Shown here in pieces: positions 45,097-54,769 of a stretch of DNA of 64,000 bases; the first letter of the stretch is position 1, and each line of letters begins with the position of its first letter. The notes below the pieces were generated by a model. It was not told where the DNA came from, searched no databases, and worked only from the letters and a program-made list of their open reading frames with translations. The position numbers and the translations under genes are program-made. The DNA is from Paraburkholderia aromaticivorans (GTDB lineage: Bacteria > Pseudomonadota > Gammaproteobacteria > Burkholderiales > Burkholderiaceae): assembly GCF_012689525.1 (NCBI RefSeq), contig NZ_CP051515.1:1364001-1428000 (forward strand), read 5' to 3'.

Positions 45097-45981
45097 ATGA
45101 ATCTGCATAACCATCACGCCTGCCGTCCGTTCCTCGAAGCCGGCAATCTTTCGCAAATTTCGGCTTACTACGAAGAAGGCCGCAACGTCATGTGGATGAT
45201 GTTGCGGGCGCAGCCGCGTCCCTGTTTCAATCTCGATCTGGTCCATGACATCCTGGAACTCGCGCAGGCAGCACGGGAGTCGGGATTGCCGATCGATTTC
45301 TGGGTCACCGGTTCGTTGATTCCGACCATGTACAACGTCGGCGGCGATCTGGATTTCTTCGCGGATGCGATCCGCGCTGGCAAGCGTCAGGCGCTGATGT
45401 CCTATGCGCGGGCCTGTGTGGATTGCGTGCACGCGGCGTCGCGGGGATTCGACACGGGGGCGATTTCGATCGCGATGGTGGAGGGCACGGCACTTGGTGG
45501 GGGCTTCGAGGCCGCGCTGGCGCATCACTTCCTGCTTGCGCAGACCGACGCACGGATGGGCTTCCCCGAGATCGCGTTCAATCTGTTCCCGGGCATGGGC
45601 GGTTATTCACTGGTGGCGCGCAAGGCCGGCATGCGGCTCGCGGAGGAGCTGATCGGCGTCGGCGAATCGCATACGGCCGAATGGCACTACGGCAAGGGTC
45701 TGGTCGATCAGTTGTTCGAACCCGGCGAAGCCTATATGGCGACCCGTACTTTCATCGACACGCTCAAGCCGAAAATGAACGGCATCCGGGCGATGCTGCG
45801 GGCGCGTCAGCGCGTGCTGCAACTCTCGCGCGCCGAGCTGATGGAAATCACCGAGGATTGGGTCGACGCCGCCTTCACGATCGAGGAGAAGGATCTCGCC
45901 TTCATGGAGCGGCTGGTGATGCTGCAGAACCGTCGTACCTCGAACCTGCGTCAGACGGCGAGCGCTGCCAACTTCGCCTGA
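45097..45981 (+). CDS. rpfF: BDSF (cis-2-dodecenoic acid) synthase RpfF, crotonase family
   Basis: A 294-residue bifunctional crotonase that makes the quorum-sensing fatty acid cis-2-dodecenoate from acyl carrier protein intermediates by dehydration and thioester hydrolysis. The chain matches Burkholderia RpfF throughout: CRPFLEAGNLSQ, YYEEGRNVMWMMLR and DFWVTGSLIP. The two catalytic glutamates are in GGGFEAAL (Glu138) and FPEIAFNLFPGMGG (Glu158). It ends as QNRRTSNLRQTA, typical of the group. ATG 45097 has AAAAGGA upstream. It converges on the gene for its receptor, RpfR, with a 52-bp gap, the arrangement known in Burkholderia. Confidence 0.93.
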   Translation: MNLHNHHACRPFLEAGNLSQISAYYEEGRNVMWMMLRAQPRPCFNLDLVHDILELAQAARESGLPIDFWVTGSLIPTMYNVGGDLDFFADAIRAGKRQALMSYARACVDCVHAASRGFDTGAISIAMVEGTALGGGFEAALAHHFLLAQTDARMGFPEIAFNLFPGMGGYSLVARKAGMRLAEELIGVGESHTAEWHYGKGLVDQLFEPGEAYMATRTFIDTLKPKMNGIRAMLRARQRVLQLSRAELMEITEDWVDAAFTIEEKDLAFMERLVMLQNRRTSNLRQTASAANFA

Positions 45982-46033
45982 ACTGACCGGGGGTCGACCA
46001 CAATAAGCCGCAAGGGGGGGCGGCGCCGGAAGC

Positions 46034-48037
46034 TCAGGCAATCAGCCTGAGCTTCTGTCTAGCCTGCAACCAGCGCTCGAATTCAGCCGCCGGCATGGCC
46101 TGGCCGTACAGGAAGCCCTGCACGTAATCCACGCCCAAGCCCTTCATGAACACTTCTTCCGACTCGGTCTCAATCCCTTCGGCGACCACCTTGAAATTCA
46201 ACTCTTGCGCGACGGCCACCATGGAGCGCACCAGTGCCTGCGCTTTTTTGTCGGCGTTGATCGAGCGCACGAAGCTGCGGTCGAGCTTGATGACATCGAG
46301 CGGAATCCGGCCGAGCTGCGAGAGCGACGAATAACCCGTGCCGAAATCGTCCAGATGAACCTGCGCGCCGAGCTGGCGGAACTGCTTGATCAGATCGATC
46401 GCGGCCGTTTCGTCTTCAATCAGGCAGCTCTCGGTCAGTTCGAGATCGATCAGGCACGGGTCGAGCTTGGCGTTCTGCAGCGCCTCGCTGAAATGGCGGA
46501 CCACGGCCGTATCGACCAGTTGCCGCGCCGACACATTGATCGCGATGCGCAGGTTGTAGCCGTCCGCCTTCCATTTGGCGGCCTGTTTCGCGGCCGTTTC
46601 CATGACCCAGCGGCCCAGCACGCCGATCAGCCCGGACTCTTCCGCGTAACGGATGAACTCGGTGGGCATGATCTGCCCGCGTTCCGGCGAATTCCAGCGC
46701 ACCAGCGCTTCGACGCCCTGCACCACACCGGTGGCGAGCGACAGTTTCGGCTGGTAGTGCAGCGTCAGCTGGCCTTCTTCGAGGCCGCGCCGCAGGTTGG
46801 TGTCGAGCCACATGTACTCGGCGACGCGGCGGTTCATTTCCGGCGAGAACACGCGGTGCGTGCGTTTGCCTTCGTCTTTGGCGACGTACATGGCCGTGTC
46901 GGCCGAACGGATCAGCGATTCGAGGCTGTCGCCGTGTTCCGGATACAGCGCGATGCCGATCGAGCAGCCCGTGTAGACCTCCACGAGCCCGAGGGCGAAC
47001 GGCGTGCGCATGCGTTCGAGAATGCGCTGCGCGGTGGCTTCGAGTTCGTGCGCCATGCCCTTGCCGGCGAGCACGATGAATTCGTCGCCACCGAGGCGCG
47101 CGAGCGTATCGCCTTCGTTCAGGCACTCGCTGATGGCCGCCGACACGTCGCGGATCAGGCGGTCGCCGAAGACGTGGCCGTAGTGGTCGTTGACCTTCTT
47201 GAAGTTGTCGAGATCGAGGAACAGCACGCCGACTGCTTCGCCGGGGGCGGCGTCTTCGATGGCGGTGCGGATTTTGTCCTGGATCGCGTTGCGGTTCGCG
47301 AGGCCGGTCAGCGAGTCGGTGTTCGCCAGTTCGGTGAGGCGTTCCTGCGCGAGCCGTTCCTCGGTGATGTCGGTGCCCGAGCAGATCAGGAATTGTTCGT
47401 CGATGCCGCTGCCGCTCTGGACGAACTTATTGCGGAACAGAAACAGCCGTTCGCCATGCACTGTCTTGACGCGCCGCTCGACCTCGTACGACACGCCGCG
47501 ATTGAAGAAGCCCGCAATGTTCTGGCTGGAGGCCGCGCCGTCTTCGGTGGACATGAACAACGCCCACACGTTGCGGCCAACGATGTTCTCTTCCTTGACG
47601 CCCGTGAGTTCTTCGGCAAGACGGTTGAAGCGCTGTATTCGACCATGCCGGTCGACGATCACGACGACCGAATTCACTTCGGACACGACCTGTTCGGCGA
47701 ACGAGAGGCCGTGGACCAGATCGCGAGCGACGGATTCGGTGTCGTCATAGGCCGAGGCGGTGCCGGCCCAGCTGTTGCTGCTGAGCTTTTTACCGACGAG
47801 ATGCAAACGCAACGGTTCGCCGAACAGCCGCACGTCGAGGACAAGATGCGAGGTGACGCCAGTGAGGCAGCGAATTTGCGAAGCCTGCTGAGGATTCAGC
47901 GGAATGGCGACATTGGCCGGCACGTCGCCAGTTACGGGCGTGAGTTCAAGCGCGTTGCTGTCGTTCGACAGACGCCAGCATGGGCTGCTTGTGCCGAACT
48001 GGGCATATAGCACCTGCTCGTGTTGGTCGTCGTTCAT
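46034..48037 (-). CDS. rpfR: BDSF receptor RpfR: PAS-GGDEF-EAL cyclic-di-GMP enzyme
   Basis: A 667-residue signalling protein. The N-terminal 95 residues correspond to the RpfF-interacting domain. A PAS domain follows at about 110-220 (VVVIVDRHGRIQRFNRLAEE), which binds BDSF in known homologues. The GGDEF domain has an intact RLGGDEFIVL, and the EAL domain has EALVRWNSPERGQ, LELTESCLIED and LDDFGTGYSSLSQL. BDSF binding is known to stimulate phosphodiesterase activity and lower cyclic-di-GMP, affecting biofilm and virulence traits. ATG 48037 has GGGGA upstream; an in-frame ATG at 48157 is less likely. It converges on rpfF. There is no membrane helix. Confidence 0.92.
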   Translation of the reverse strand: MNDDQHEQVLYAQFGTSSPCWRLSNDSNALELTPVTGDVPANVAIPLNPQQASQIRCLTGVTSHLVLDVRLFGEPLRLHLVGKKLSSNSWAGTASAYDDTESVARDLVHGLSFAEQVVSEVNSVVVIVDRHGRIQRFNRLAEELTGVKEENIVGRNVWALFMSTEDGAASSQNIAGFFNRGVSYEVERRVKTVHGERLFLFRNKFVQSGSGIDEQFLICSGTDITEERLAQERLTELANTDSLTGLANRNAIQDKIRTAIEDAAPGEAVGVLFLDLDNFKKVNDHYGHVFGDRLIRDVSAAISECLNEGDTLARLGGDEFIVLAGKGMAHELEATAQRILERMRTPFALGLVEVYTGCSIGIALYPEHGDSLESLIRSADTAMYVAKDEGKRTHRVFSPEMNRRVAEYMWLDTNLRRGLEEGQLTLHYQPKLSLATGVVQGVEALVRWNSPERGQIMPTEFIRYAEESGLIGVLGRWVMETAAKQAAKWKADGYNLRIAINVSARQLVDTAVVRHFSEALQNAKLDPCLIDLELTESCLIEDETAAIDLIKQFRQLGAQVHLDDFGTGYSSLSQLGRIPLDVIKLDRSFVRSINADKKAQALVRSMVAVAQELNFKVVAEGIETESEEVFMKGLGVDYVQGFLYGQAMPAAEFERWLQARQKLRLIA

Positions 48038-48264
48038 GAGATCCCCGGGCGGTGTGTGCCGGTGGCCGCCTTGAAGGCGGAGTCGGCAAACAGTCTTCAT
48101 CATACTTAAGACTGTCCCCATTGTAGCGAAGCGATTGGAATTACGGCTTATAAACATTAACGGTCAGTAAGACTCCCGCCTTTAGGCTTTTTTATATCCT
48201 TTTTTACGTGTTCTTTTTCGGCCATGCGCAGGCAATTTACGGCAACCCGCGCGCATTCTAATAG

Positions 48265-51200
48265 CTAAAACCGCCGCGCCAGCCACGTGCGAGCCTTTTC
48301 CCTTTCGACGGGAACCGCTTCCAGCGACGGTTCGAACCAGAAAGTCCCCGCCACGAGCGTGGCCGCCACGACGCCGTCGCGATACAGAATCCGGTTTCCT
48401 GCTACTGCGGGCACCCGTTCGCCGACCAGCAAAGTGCCCGCGAGATTCAACGGATCGGTCCCGGCGACACAGACAAAAGCACCGTCGTTCGCATGCCGCC
48501 GAACTTCTCGCAGGACGGGAATCGCTTCAGGGAGAGCAAATTGTTCGCCGGCGAGGCCATTCACAAAGCGCCCACCGCGAATCACGCCACGCGCTTCGAG
48601 CCGCTGAAAAACGCGCAGCAGGTCTCGCCACGGCGGCAGCCACTCGGCTTCGCGTTCGAGCAGACGCCAGAACACCACGCCATAACGGCGCAATAGCGTC
48701 ATCGCGACATGTTCCAGCACTTCAGGTGGCAATGGCCGGCGGCGCTCCGGCACATTCTCTGTTGCAGCAGCAGCAGCAGCGGCGGTGGGCCGGCTGACCA
48801 GCGCCCAGCGTCCCGCGTCGTCCATGCCGCCGATCAGTGCGCTCGACCGCGCGCGCCGGTTGCTGGAAAACGCGTTGCGTTTGGCGACCGGCTTCAGCAG
48901 GGCGCGCAAGCCGGCGAAACTGTCGGAGTTCACGAGACCCGCGGCTACCAGTTCGCCCAGCGCGCTCTCCAGTTCCATACGCAATACGCGAACTTCGGCG
49001 AGCAATTCGTCGAAGAACATCGCGCCGTGTTGCGCGAGCGCGTCATACACGCTTTGCGCGCGCGCCGACAACTCCGGTTGCTTCGACGGATCGAGCAACG
49101 CGCTCCACACGCGCACTTGCGCACGCGGCAGCAGCACGATCGGCGTACTGCGGATCGGCCCGGTAGCGCCGCGCGCGCGTTCCGTCAGGCGGGTCCAGAC
49201 TATCTTGCCGGCCCGGCATAGTTCGTCGAGCGAAGTATTCGCGTAGGCCTTCACGCGCGCGGGCAGAATGTCTTCCTCCCACGCGCCCGCCGCGGCCTGG
49301 AATCCTTCGAGCTGTTCGAGGACTGCGGCCAGCGCGTCGCGCCCCTCGCTGCGCGTGTCCGGCGTCAGATGCTGCCACTCGAACAGAAAACGCATGAAGT
49401 CGTGCCGTTCCACCGGCCCGATTTCGCGCCGTAAGCGTTTCACGGTGTAACGGTGGATCCGCGCGAGGAGATGTCGTTCGCACCATTCTTCTTCGGTGGC
49501 TTGCGGCGTGAAGCGGCCGCGCATCACGTAGCCTTCGGCTTCGAGGCGCATCAGGCTCTGTTCGACCGATGCCGCGGGCAGCGTCAGCGCTTGTGCAATC
49601 GCCTGGACCGGCAATGGGCCAAAGCCGGTCAGACGCGCTCGGAGCACGTCGATCAGGGCGTCATCGGCAGTCCAGGTGTCCGTGTAGCCTTTCGGCGCGG
49701 TGAGCGGCGGCGCAAAGCGGGCGTCGGGATAGAGCGACTGAAAACAGGTGAGGCGTTCGACGGGCAGCCACACGGCGGAGTCACCGGCGAACTGCAGGCG
49801 GGTGGCGCGGCCGGAGTCGGCCAACGACGCGAGCCAAGCCGGCCAGCCTTCGTTGCGGCGCGCTTCGGTCTCGGTGACGCAGGCAAGGCCGGTCAGCGCT
49901 TCGTGCATCTCGTCGGCGTTGCGCGCCTGCGGCCACGCTTCGTCGCGCACATTTTCGATGGCTTCGGCATCGAGCGCGCCGAGATCGTCGGCACTCGACG
50001 GATCGGTCCAGCGGCGGTTCAGCACGGCTTGCGTGCGGCGTTCCTCGATCGGCGCGTCGTCGAGATAGGCGTACGGTTTCGCGTTGAGGATTTCGGCGGC
50101 GAGCGGCGAGGGCGCCGGCAAATCGCGCGCGACCAGTTGCACGTCGCCCTGTTCGATACGGCGCAGCAGCGCGAGCCAGCGTTCGCTGTCCATTGCTTCG
50201 TGCAAACAGTCGTCGACGGTTTGGTCCACTAACGGATGATGCGGCAGTTCGCGTTCGCCGACCACGTTCTCAAGACACGCGGCCTGTTCGGGAAACACGT
50301 TCGCCAACAGATCCTCGCTGCGCATGCGCTGCAATTGCGGCGCGGTCTTGCGGCCACCGGTGTAGCGCGGCAGGCCGAGCGCGGTGGTCGCGTTCCAGCG
50401 CCAGCGCACGCCGAACAGCGGCGCATCGAGCAGCGCCTGAATCAGCAGATGCTCCGCGCTGTTCGAATGCAGATAGCGCCACACGTCGTCCAGTACGAAG
50501 GCATGGCTGCCGGTCAGCGACAGCACGATCGCGTCTTCGGTGGCGGCGGCTTGCAGTTCGAAGTTGAAAGTCCGGCAAAACCGCTTGCGCAGCGCGAGGC
50601 CCCACGCGCGGTTCACCCGGCTGCCGAACGGCGCATGAATGACGAGTTGCGTGCCGCCGGATTCGTCGAAGAAACGCTCCATGACCAGCGTGTTTTGCGT
50701 GGGCAGCACGCTGAGCGCGGCGCGCGCACGGGCGAGATAGTCGACGATCTGGCGCGCGGCGGCTTCGTCGAGTTGCAGATTGTCGACCAGCCAGTCGATC
50801 GCGTGGTCGATGCGGGCGGGGAGGGTTTCGACTTCGGCGCCGCCTTCGTCCGCCGCCGCGTTTTTTTCGGCGAGAAGACGCCCGATCTGTTCGCGCAAAC
50901 GCGCGACGCCGAACGACAGTTCGTCGCTGCGCCCCGGCGCTTCGCCGAGCCAGAAAGGAATATTCGGCGGCTGGCCTTGCGCGTCCTCGACTCGCACGCG
51001 CCCGCTCTCGATCCGCAGAATCCGGTACGACGCGTTGCCGAGTTGAAACACGTCGCCGGCCAGACTTTCTACGGCGAAATCCTCGTTGACGGTACCGATA
51101 TTGATCGCCTGCGGTTCGAGCACCACGGCATAGTCGGCATTTTCGGGAATCGTGCCGCCCGACGTGACCGCGACCAGCTTGCCGCCGCGGCGGCCGCGCA

Positions 51201-52767
51201 GCGTGCCGCTCACCACGTCGCGATGAACGTAAGCGCCGCGCGGACCGTTGCGGCTCGTGTAGCCTTCGACGAGCATGCGCAGCACGGCGTCGTACTGCCC
51301 ACGCGTCAGGTCTGCGTACGGGGCGGCGCGCCGCATGAGATCGAACAGCGCGTCCTCGTTCCATTCGGCGCTCGATACTTCCGCGACGATCTGCTGGGCG
51401 AGCACATCGAGCGGCGCACGCGGAATGCGCAGCGCGTCGAGCTCGCCGCGCCGCACGCAATCGAGCAGCGCGGCACATTCGATCAGATCGTCGCGCGAGT
51501 TCGGAAATAGCCTGCCTTTAGGCATCCCGCCGACATGGTGGCCCGAGCGTCCGACCCGTTGCAGGAACGGAGCGATCGCACGGGGCGAACCCATCTGGCA
51601 GACCAGATCGACGTCGCCGATATCAATGCCGAGTTCCAGCGAAGCCGTGGCGATCAGCACGCGCAGTTCGCCGCGTTTCAGGCGCTGCTCGGCGTCGAAA
51701 CGATGCTCTTTCGCGAGGCTGCCGTGATGCGCGGCGACCACGTCCTTGCCTAACCGCTCGGTCAGATGACGCGCGGCGCGCTCGGCCATGCGGCGCGTGT
51801 TGACGAAAATCAGCGTGGTGCGATGCATCGCCACCAGTTCGGCGAGACGATCGTAGACGCGCTCCCACACCTCGTTGGGCATCACCGCTTCGAGCGGCAC
51901 GGGCGGGATTTCGAGCGCGAGATCGCGTTCGCGAATATGACCCACGTCGACGATCGCGCAATCGGCGGGAATGCCGCTGTCGATACGGCCGCCGCCCACC
52001 AGAAAGCGCGCCACCGCGCTTACCGGCTTTTGCGTCGCCGACAAGCCGATCCGCGGCAAGCGTCTTTGGCATAGCGCGTCGAGCCGCTCCAGGCTGAGCG
52101 CCAGATGGCTGCCGCGCTTGCCGCCGGCGAGCGCGTGAATTTCATCGACGATCACCGTGCGCACGGTCGAGAGCATACGGCGGCCGGAGTCCGAACCGAG
52201 CAGCACGTAAAGCGACTCCGGTGTCGTCACGAGAATATGCGGCGCGCGCTTCTTCAACGCGTTGCGCTCCTGCTGCGTGGTGTCGCCGGTCCGCACGGCG
52301 GTGCGGATATCCAGCGGCGGCAAGCCGCGCGCGTCGAGTTCCGCAGCGATGCCTTGTAGCGGCAGTTGCAGGTTGAGGCGGATGTCGTTGGAGAGCGCCT
52401 TCAGCGGCGACACGTAGACCACCAGCGTTTCGTCGGGCAGTGCGCCGCCGTTGGCGAGGCCTTGCTGGACCAGATCGTCGAGCGCGGACAGGAACGCGGT
52501 GAGCGTTTTGCCCGAACCCGTCGGCGCCGCCACCAGCGTGGAGCGGCCGCGACGAATCTGTGGCCACGCGGCGGCTTGGGCGTCGGTCGGCGCGGGGAAG
52601 GTCTTGAGGAACCAGCTCGCGACCGCGGGATGGAAATCGGCGAGCGCGCCGGCCGTCGAGAGACCGATGGCGGGCGTTGCGACGGATGCGGCGGCGGGCG
52701 CCGCGCCCAAGGCAGCAGTAGTGGAAGCCGAAGTCATGCTTGCATAGTTGGGGGCGGGGCGTGCCAT
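48265..52767 (-). CDS. lhr: Lhr-type large ATP-dependent helicase
   Basis: A 1500-residue superfamily 2 helicase of the Lhr group, which translocates 3-prime to 5-prime on DNA and acts in DNA repair. Motifs: Walker A AAPTGSGKT at about residue 80, VYVSPLKALSNDIR (Ia), VTTPESLYVLL, DEIHALAG (Walker B), LSATQKPV (III), IFVNTRRMAERAARHL (IV) and QRVGRSGHH (VI). A winged-helix and beta-barrel core follows, and then the long Lhr C-terminal domain. Length is close to that of E. coli Lhr. The start is either ATG 52767 or ATG 52737, neither with a strong Shine-Dalgarno sequence. It is monocistronic and divergent from the aldo/keto reductase gene. Confidence 0.94.
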   Translation of the reverse strand: MARPAPNYASMTSASTTAALGAAPAAASVATPAIGLSTAGALADFHPAVASWFLKTFPAPTDAQAAAWPQIRRGRSTLVAAPTGSGKTLTAFLSALDDLVQQGLANGGALPDETLVVYVSPLKALSNDIRLNLQLPLQGIAAELDARGLPPLDIRTAVRTGDTTQQERNALKKRAPHILVTTPESLYVLLGSDSGRRMLSTVRTVIVDEIHALAGGKRGSHLALSLERLDALCQRRLPRIGLSATQKPVSAVARFLVGGGRIDSGIPADCAIVDVGHIRERDLALEIPPVPLEAVMPNEVWERVYDRLAELVAMHRTTLIFVNTRRMAERAARHLTERLGKDVVAAHHGSLAKEHRFDAEQRLKRGELRVLIATASLELGIDIGDVDLVCQMGSPRAIAPFLQRVGRSGHHVGGMPKGRLFPNSRDDLIECAALLDCVRRGELDALRIPRAPLDVLAQQIVAEVSSAEWNEDALFDLMRRAAPYADLTRGQYDAVLRMLVEGYTSRNGPRGAYVHRDVVSGTLRGRRGGKLVAVTSGGTIPENADYAVVLEPQAINIGTVNEDFAVESLAGDVFQLGNASYRILRIESGRVRVEDAQGQPPNIPFWLGEAPGRSDELSFGVARLREQIGRLLAEKNAAADEGGAEVETLPARIDHAIDWLVDNLQLDEAAARQIVDYLARARAALSVLPTQNTLVMERFFDESGGTQLVIHAPFGSRVNRAWGLALRKRFCRTFNFELQAAATEDAIVLSLTGSHAFVLDDVWRYLHSNSAEHLLIQALLDAPLFGVRWRWNATTALGLPRYTGGRKTAPQLQRMRSEDLLANVFPEQAACLENVVGERELPHHPLVDQTVDDCLHEAMDSERWLALLRRIEQGDVQLVARDLPAPSPLAAEILNAKPYAYLDDAPIEERRTQAVLNRRWTDPSSADDLGALDAEAIENVRDEAWPQARNADEMHEALTGLACVTETEARRNEGWPAWLASLADSGRATRLQFAGDSAVWLPVERLTCFQSLYPDARFAPPLTAPKGYTDTWTADDALIDVLRARLTGFGPLPVQAIAQALTLPAASVEQSLMRLEAEGYVMRGRFTPQATEEEWCERHLLARIHRYTVKRLRREIGPVERHDFMRFLFEWQHLTPDTRSEGRDALAAVLEQLEGFQAAAGAWEEDILPARVKAYANTSLDELCRAGKIVWTRLTERARGATGPIRSTPIVLLPRAQVRVWSALLDPSKQPELSARAQSVYDALAQHGAMFFDELLAEVRVLRMELESALGELVAAGLVNSDSFAGLRALLKPVAKRNAFSSNRRARSSALIGGMDDAGRWALVSRPTAAAAAAATENVPERRRPLPPEVLEHVAMTLLRRYGVVFWRLLEREAEWLPPWRDLLRVFQRLEARGVIRGGRFVNGLAGEQFALPEAIPVLREVRRHANDGAFVCVAGTDPLNLAGTLLVGERVPAVAGNRILYRDGVVAATLVAGTFWFEPSLEAVPVEREKARTWLARRF

Positions 52768-52993
52768 ATCCAGAGGGCGGCGAAAGCAGCTGGTTGCAAG
52801 GATCAGGAATCAGTCTGGCAGGTTTCCTCCGGTCTTGCCGACGGCTGCAGGTCGGCATTTATGTCGCGATCGAAAGCCGCGCTGCGGAAATTTTTGCCGC
52901 GTGACGCGCGCCTGGGTCACGCGCTGCCGGATTCCGCCAATTGCAGTACTCTCTACGCCTCACCCATCCACGAACCACGATGGAGTCTCGACG

Positions 52994-54046
52994 ATGCGAT
53001 ACAACCAGTTGGGCCGTACCGGTGTGTTTGTTTCAGAGCTATGTTTGGGCACGATGACCTTCGGCGGCGGCGGGGGCATCTGGAAGCAGATCGGCGATCT
53101 GCAGCAGGGGGACGCGGAGCGGCTGGTCGGCCGGGCGCTCGACGCGGGCATCAATTTCATCGACACCGCCGACGTCTACTCGGAGGGTCTGTCCGAACAG
53201 ATCACGGGCCAGGCGCTGAAAAACCTCAAGGTGCCGCGCGACAAAGTCGTGGTAGCCACCAAGGTCTTCGGCCAGACAGGCGAGTTTCCCAATGCGCGCG
53301 GCGCTTCGCGTTATCACATCATCGACGGCGTGAAGGCGAGCTTGAAGCGTCTGCAACTCGATCACGTCGACCTGTATCAGATCCACGGTTTCGATCCGGC
53401 CACGCCGATCGAGGAAACCATGCGCGCACTCGACACGCTGGTGCAGCACGGCCATGTGCGCTATGTGGGCGTGTCGAACTGGGCCGCGTGGCAAATCGCG
53501 AAAGCGCTCGGCATTTCCGAGCGCCTTGGGCTCGCGCGCTTCGAAACGCTGCAGGCGTATTACACGCTGGCGGGCCGCGATCTCGAACGTGAACTCGCGC
53601 CGATGCTGCACAGCGAAGGCCTCGGCCTGATGGTGTGGAGTCCGCTCGCGGGCGGGTTGCTGAGCGGCAAGTATGGGCGTGAGCAGCAAGGCGAAGCGGG
53701 CAGCCGTCGCACGACGTTCGATTTTCCGCCGGTCAATCGCGAGCGCGCTTATGACTGTATCGACGTGATGCGCGATATCGCCGAGGCGAAGCAGGTGTCG
53801 GTCGCCCAGATCGCGCTCGCGTGGCTGCTGCATCAGCGGGTCGTGACGACGGTGATCGTCGGCGCGAAGAAGGTCGAGCAGCTCGACGACAATATCGCCG
53901 CGACCGGCGTCTCGCTTACCGCGGATGAGCTCGCGAAGCTCGATCAGGTCAGCACGCTACCCGCGGAATATCCGGGCTGGATGCTGGAACGTCAGGGCGA
54001 GCCGCGCCGCAAGCAGCTTGAAGAGGCGCGGCATCCGGCGGCGTAG
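52994..54046 (+). CDS. Aldo/keto reductase
   Basis: A 350-residue NADPH-dependent carbonyl reductase of the aldo/keto reductase superfamily, Kv-beta/YghZ-like branch. The catalytic tetrad is present: Asp and Tyr in FIDTADVYS, Lys in VVATKVFGQ, His in YQIHGFDP. The cofactor pocket near the C-terminus includes VIVGAKKVEQLDDNIAATG. GGAG lies eight bases before ATG 52994. Substrate unknown. It stands alone, divergent from lhr by 226 bp. Confidence 0.93.
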   Translation: MRYNQLGRTGVFVSELCLGTMTFGGGGGIWKQIGDLQQGDAERLVGRALDAGINFIDTADVYSEGLSEQITGQALKNLKVPRDKVVVATKVFGQTGEFPNARGASRYHIIDGVKASLKRLQLDHVDLYQIHGFDPATPIEETMRALDTLVQHGHVRYVGVSNWAAWQIAKALGISERLGLARFETLQAYYTLAGRDLERELAPMLHSEGLGLMVWSPLAGGLLSGKYGREQQGEAGSRRTTFDFPPVNRERAYDCIDVMRDIAEAKQVSVAQIALAWLLHQRVVTTVIVGAKKVEQLDDNIAATGVSLTADELAKLDQVSTLPAEYPGWMLERQGEPRRKQLEEARHPAA

Positions 54047-54281
54047 TGGCAGCGGTTAGCGAAAGCAGCCGCAGCCAACCGGGCGGGCTGCGCGCCGTGT
54101 GGGAAGAACACGGGCTGTGAACGCGGTGCCCGGCGCAGTGCTCAATCGCGGCATCCTGCCGACGGGGAACAGCGGGTCGATGAGCGCAACGGGGCGCGAA
54201 TGTCGGAGCGGACGCCTATTCGGCTGCCGCTCCGGCCACCTGCGCCGCTTCAGCTACACAAGCATCTCGCGGTGCCGCCGC

Positions 54282-54653
54282 TCATTCCGCAGCAGCCTGC
54301 GCCGCATCAGCCGCCTGCACGGTATAAGCCGCAGCGGCATCCATCGTGCGAGCCGAGTACACCATCGCGGCGCCGGCATTGATGGCGACCGCCACGCCCA
54401 GCGCTTCGGCGATTTCCTCGCGCGTCGCGCCATGCTTGAGCGCTTCGGCGGTGTGCACGGTAATACAGCCGTCACAACGCAGGCTGACCGCCACGGCGAG
54501 CGCAATCAGTTCGCGCGTCTTGGCGCCGAGCAGGTCCTTCTTCTGGCCGGCGGTCGAGAGCGCCTGATAGCCCCTGACGGTATCCGGCGACAGCTTGGCA
54601 ATCTCACCGATACGGCCGACCAGTTCCTGACGGTAATCGATCCAGTTCAACAT
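54282..54653 (-). CDS. AhpD-like carboxymuconolactone decarboxylase family protein
   Basis: A 123-residue helical protein with the AhpD redox motif Cys-x2-Cys in SLRCDGCITVHTAEALKHGA, so it may be a thiol-dependent peroxidase. Flanking TRELIALAVAV and EEIAEALGVAVAINAG complete the family pattern. The C-terminal 20 residues are alanine-rich. It is divergent from an AraC-type regulator starting at 54770, a pairing often seen for this family in which the regulator controls the small protein gene. The promoter region is 116 bp. Confidence 0.9.
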   Translation of the reverse strand: MLNWIDYRQELVGRIGEIAKLSPDTVRGYQALSTAGQKKDLLGAKTRELIALAVAVSLRCDGCITVHTAEALKHGATREEIAEALGVAVAINAGAAMVYSARTMDAAAAYTVQAADAAQAAAE

Positions 54654-54769
54654 GGCAGTGCTCCTTGGTCTGATGCGCGTCGGCGGGTGCCGGCGTCGTG
54701 AGACAAGTATTGCGCCGCTCCGCGATATCCTGAATACTCGATTCGCTCAACTTTTAGCGCGATCGTCTC

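Noticed and set aside
46014..46020. Run of seven G between rpfF and rpfR as a phase-variation tract
   Set aside because: It lies between two convergent stop codons, where slippage would alter no reading frame or promoter.
46205..48010. 601-codon plus-strand open frame over rpfR
   Set aside because: It lies entirely antisense to a gene with complete GGDEF and EAL motifs; its composition is that of a shadow frame.
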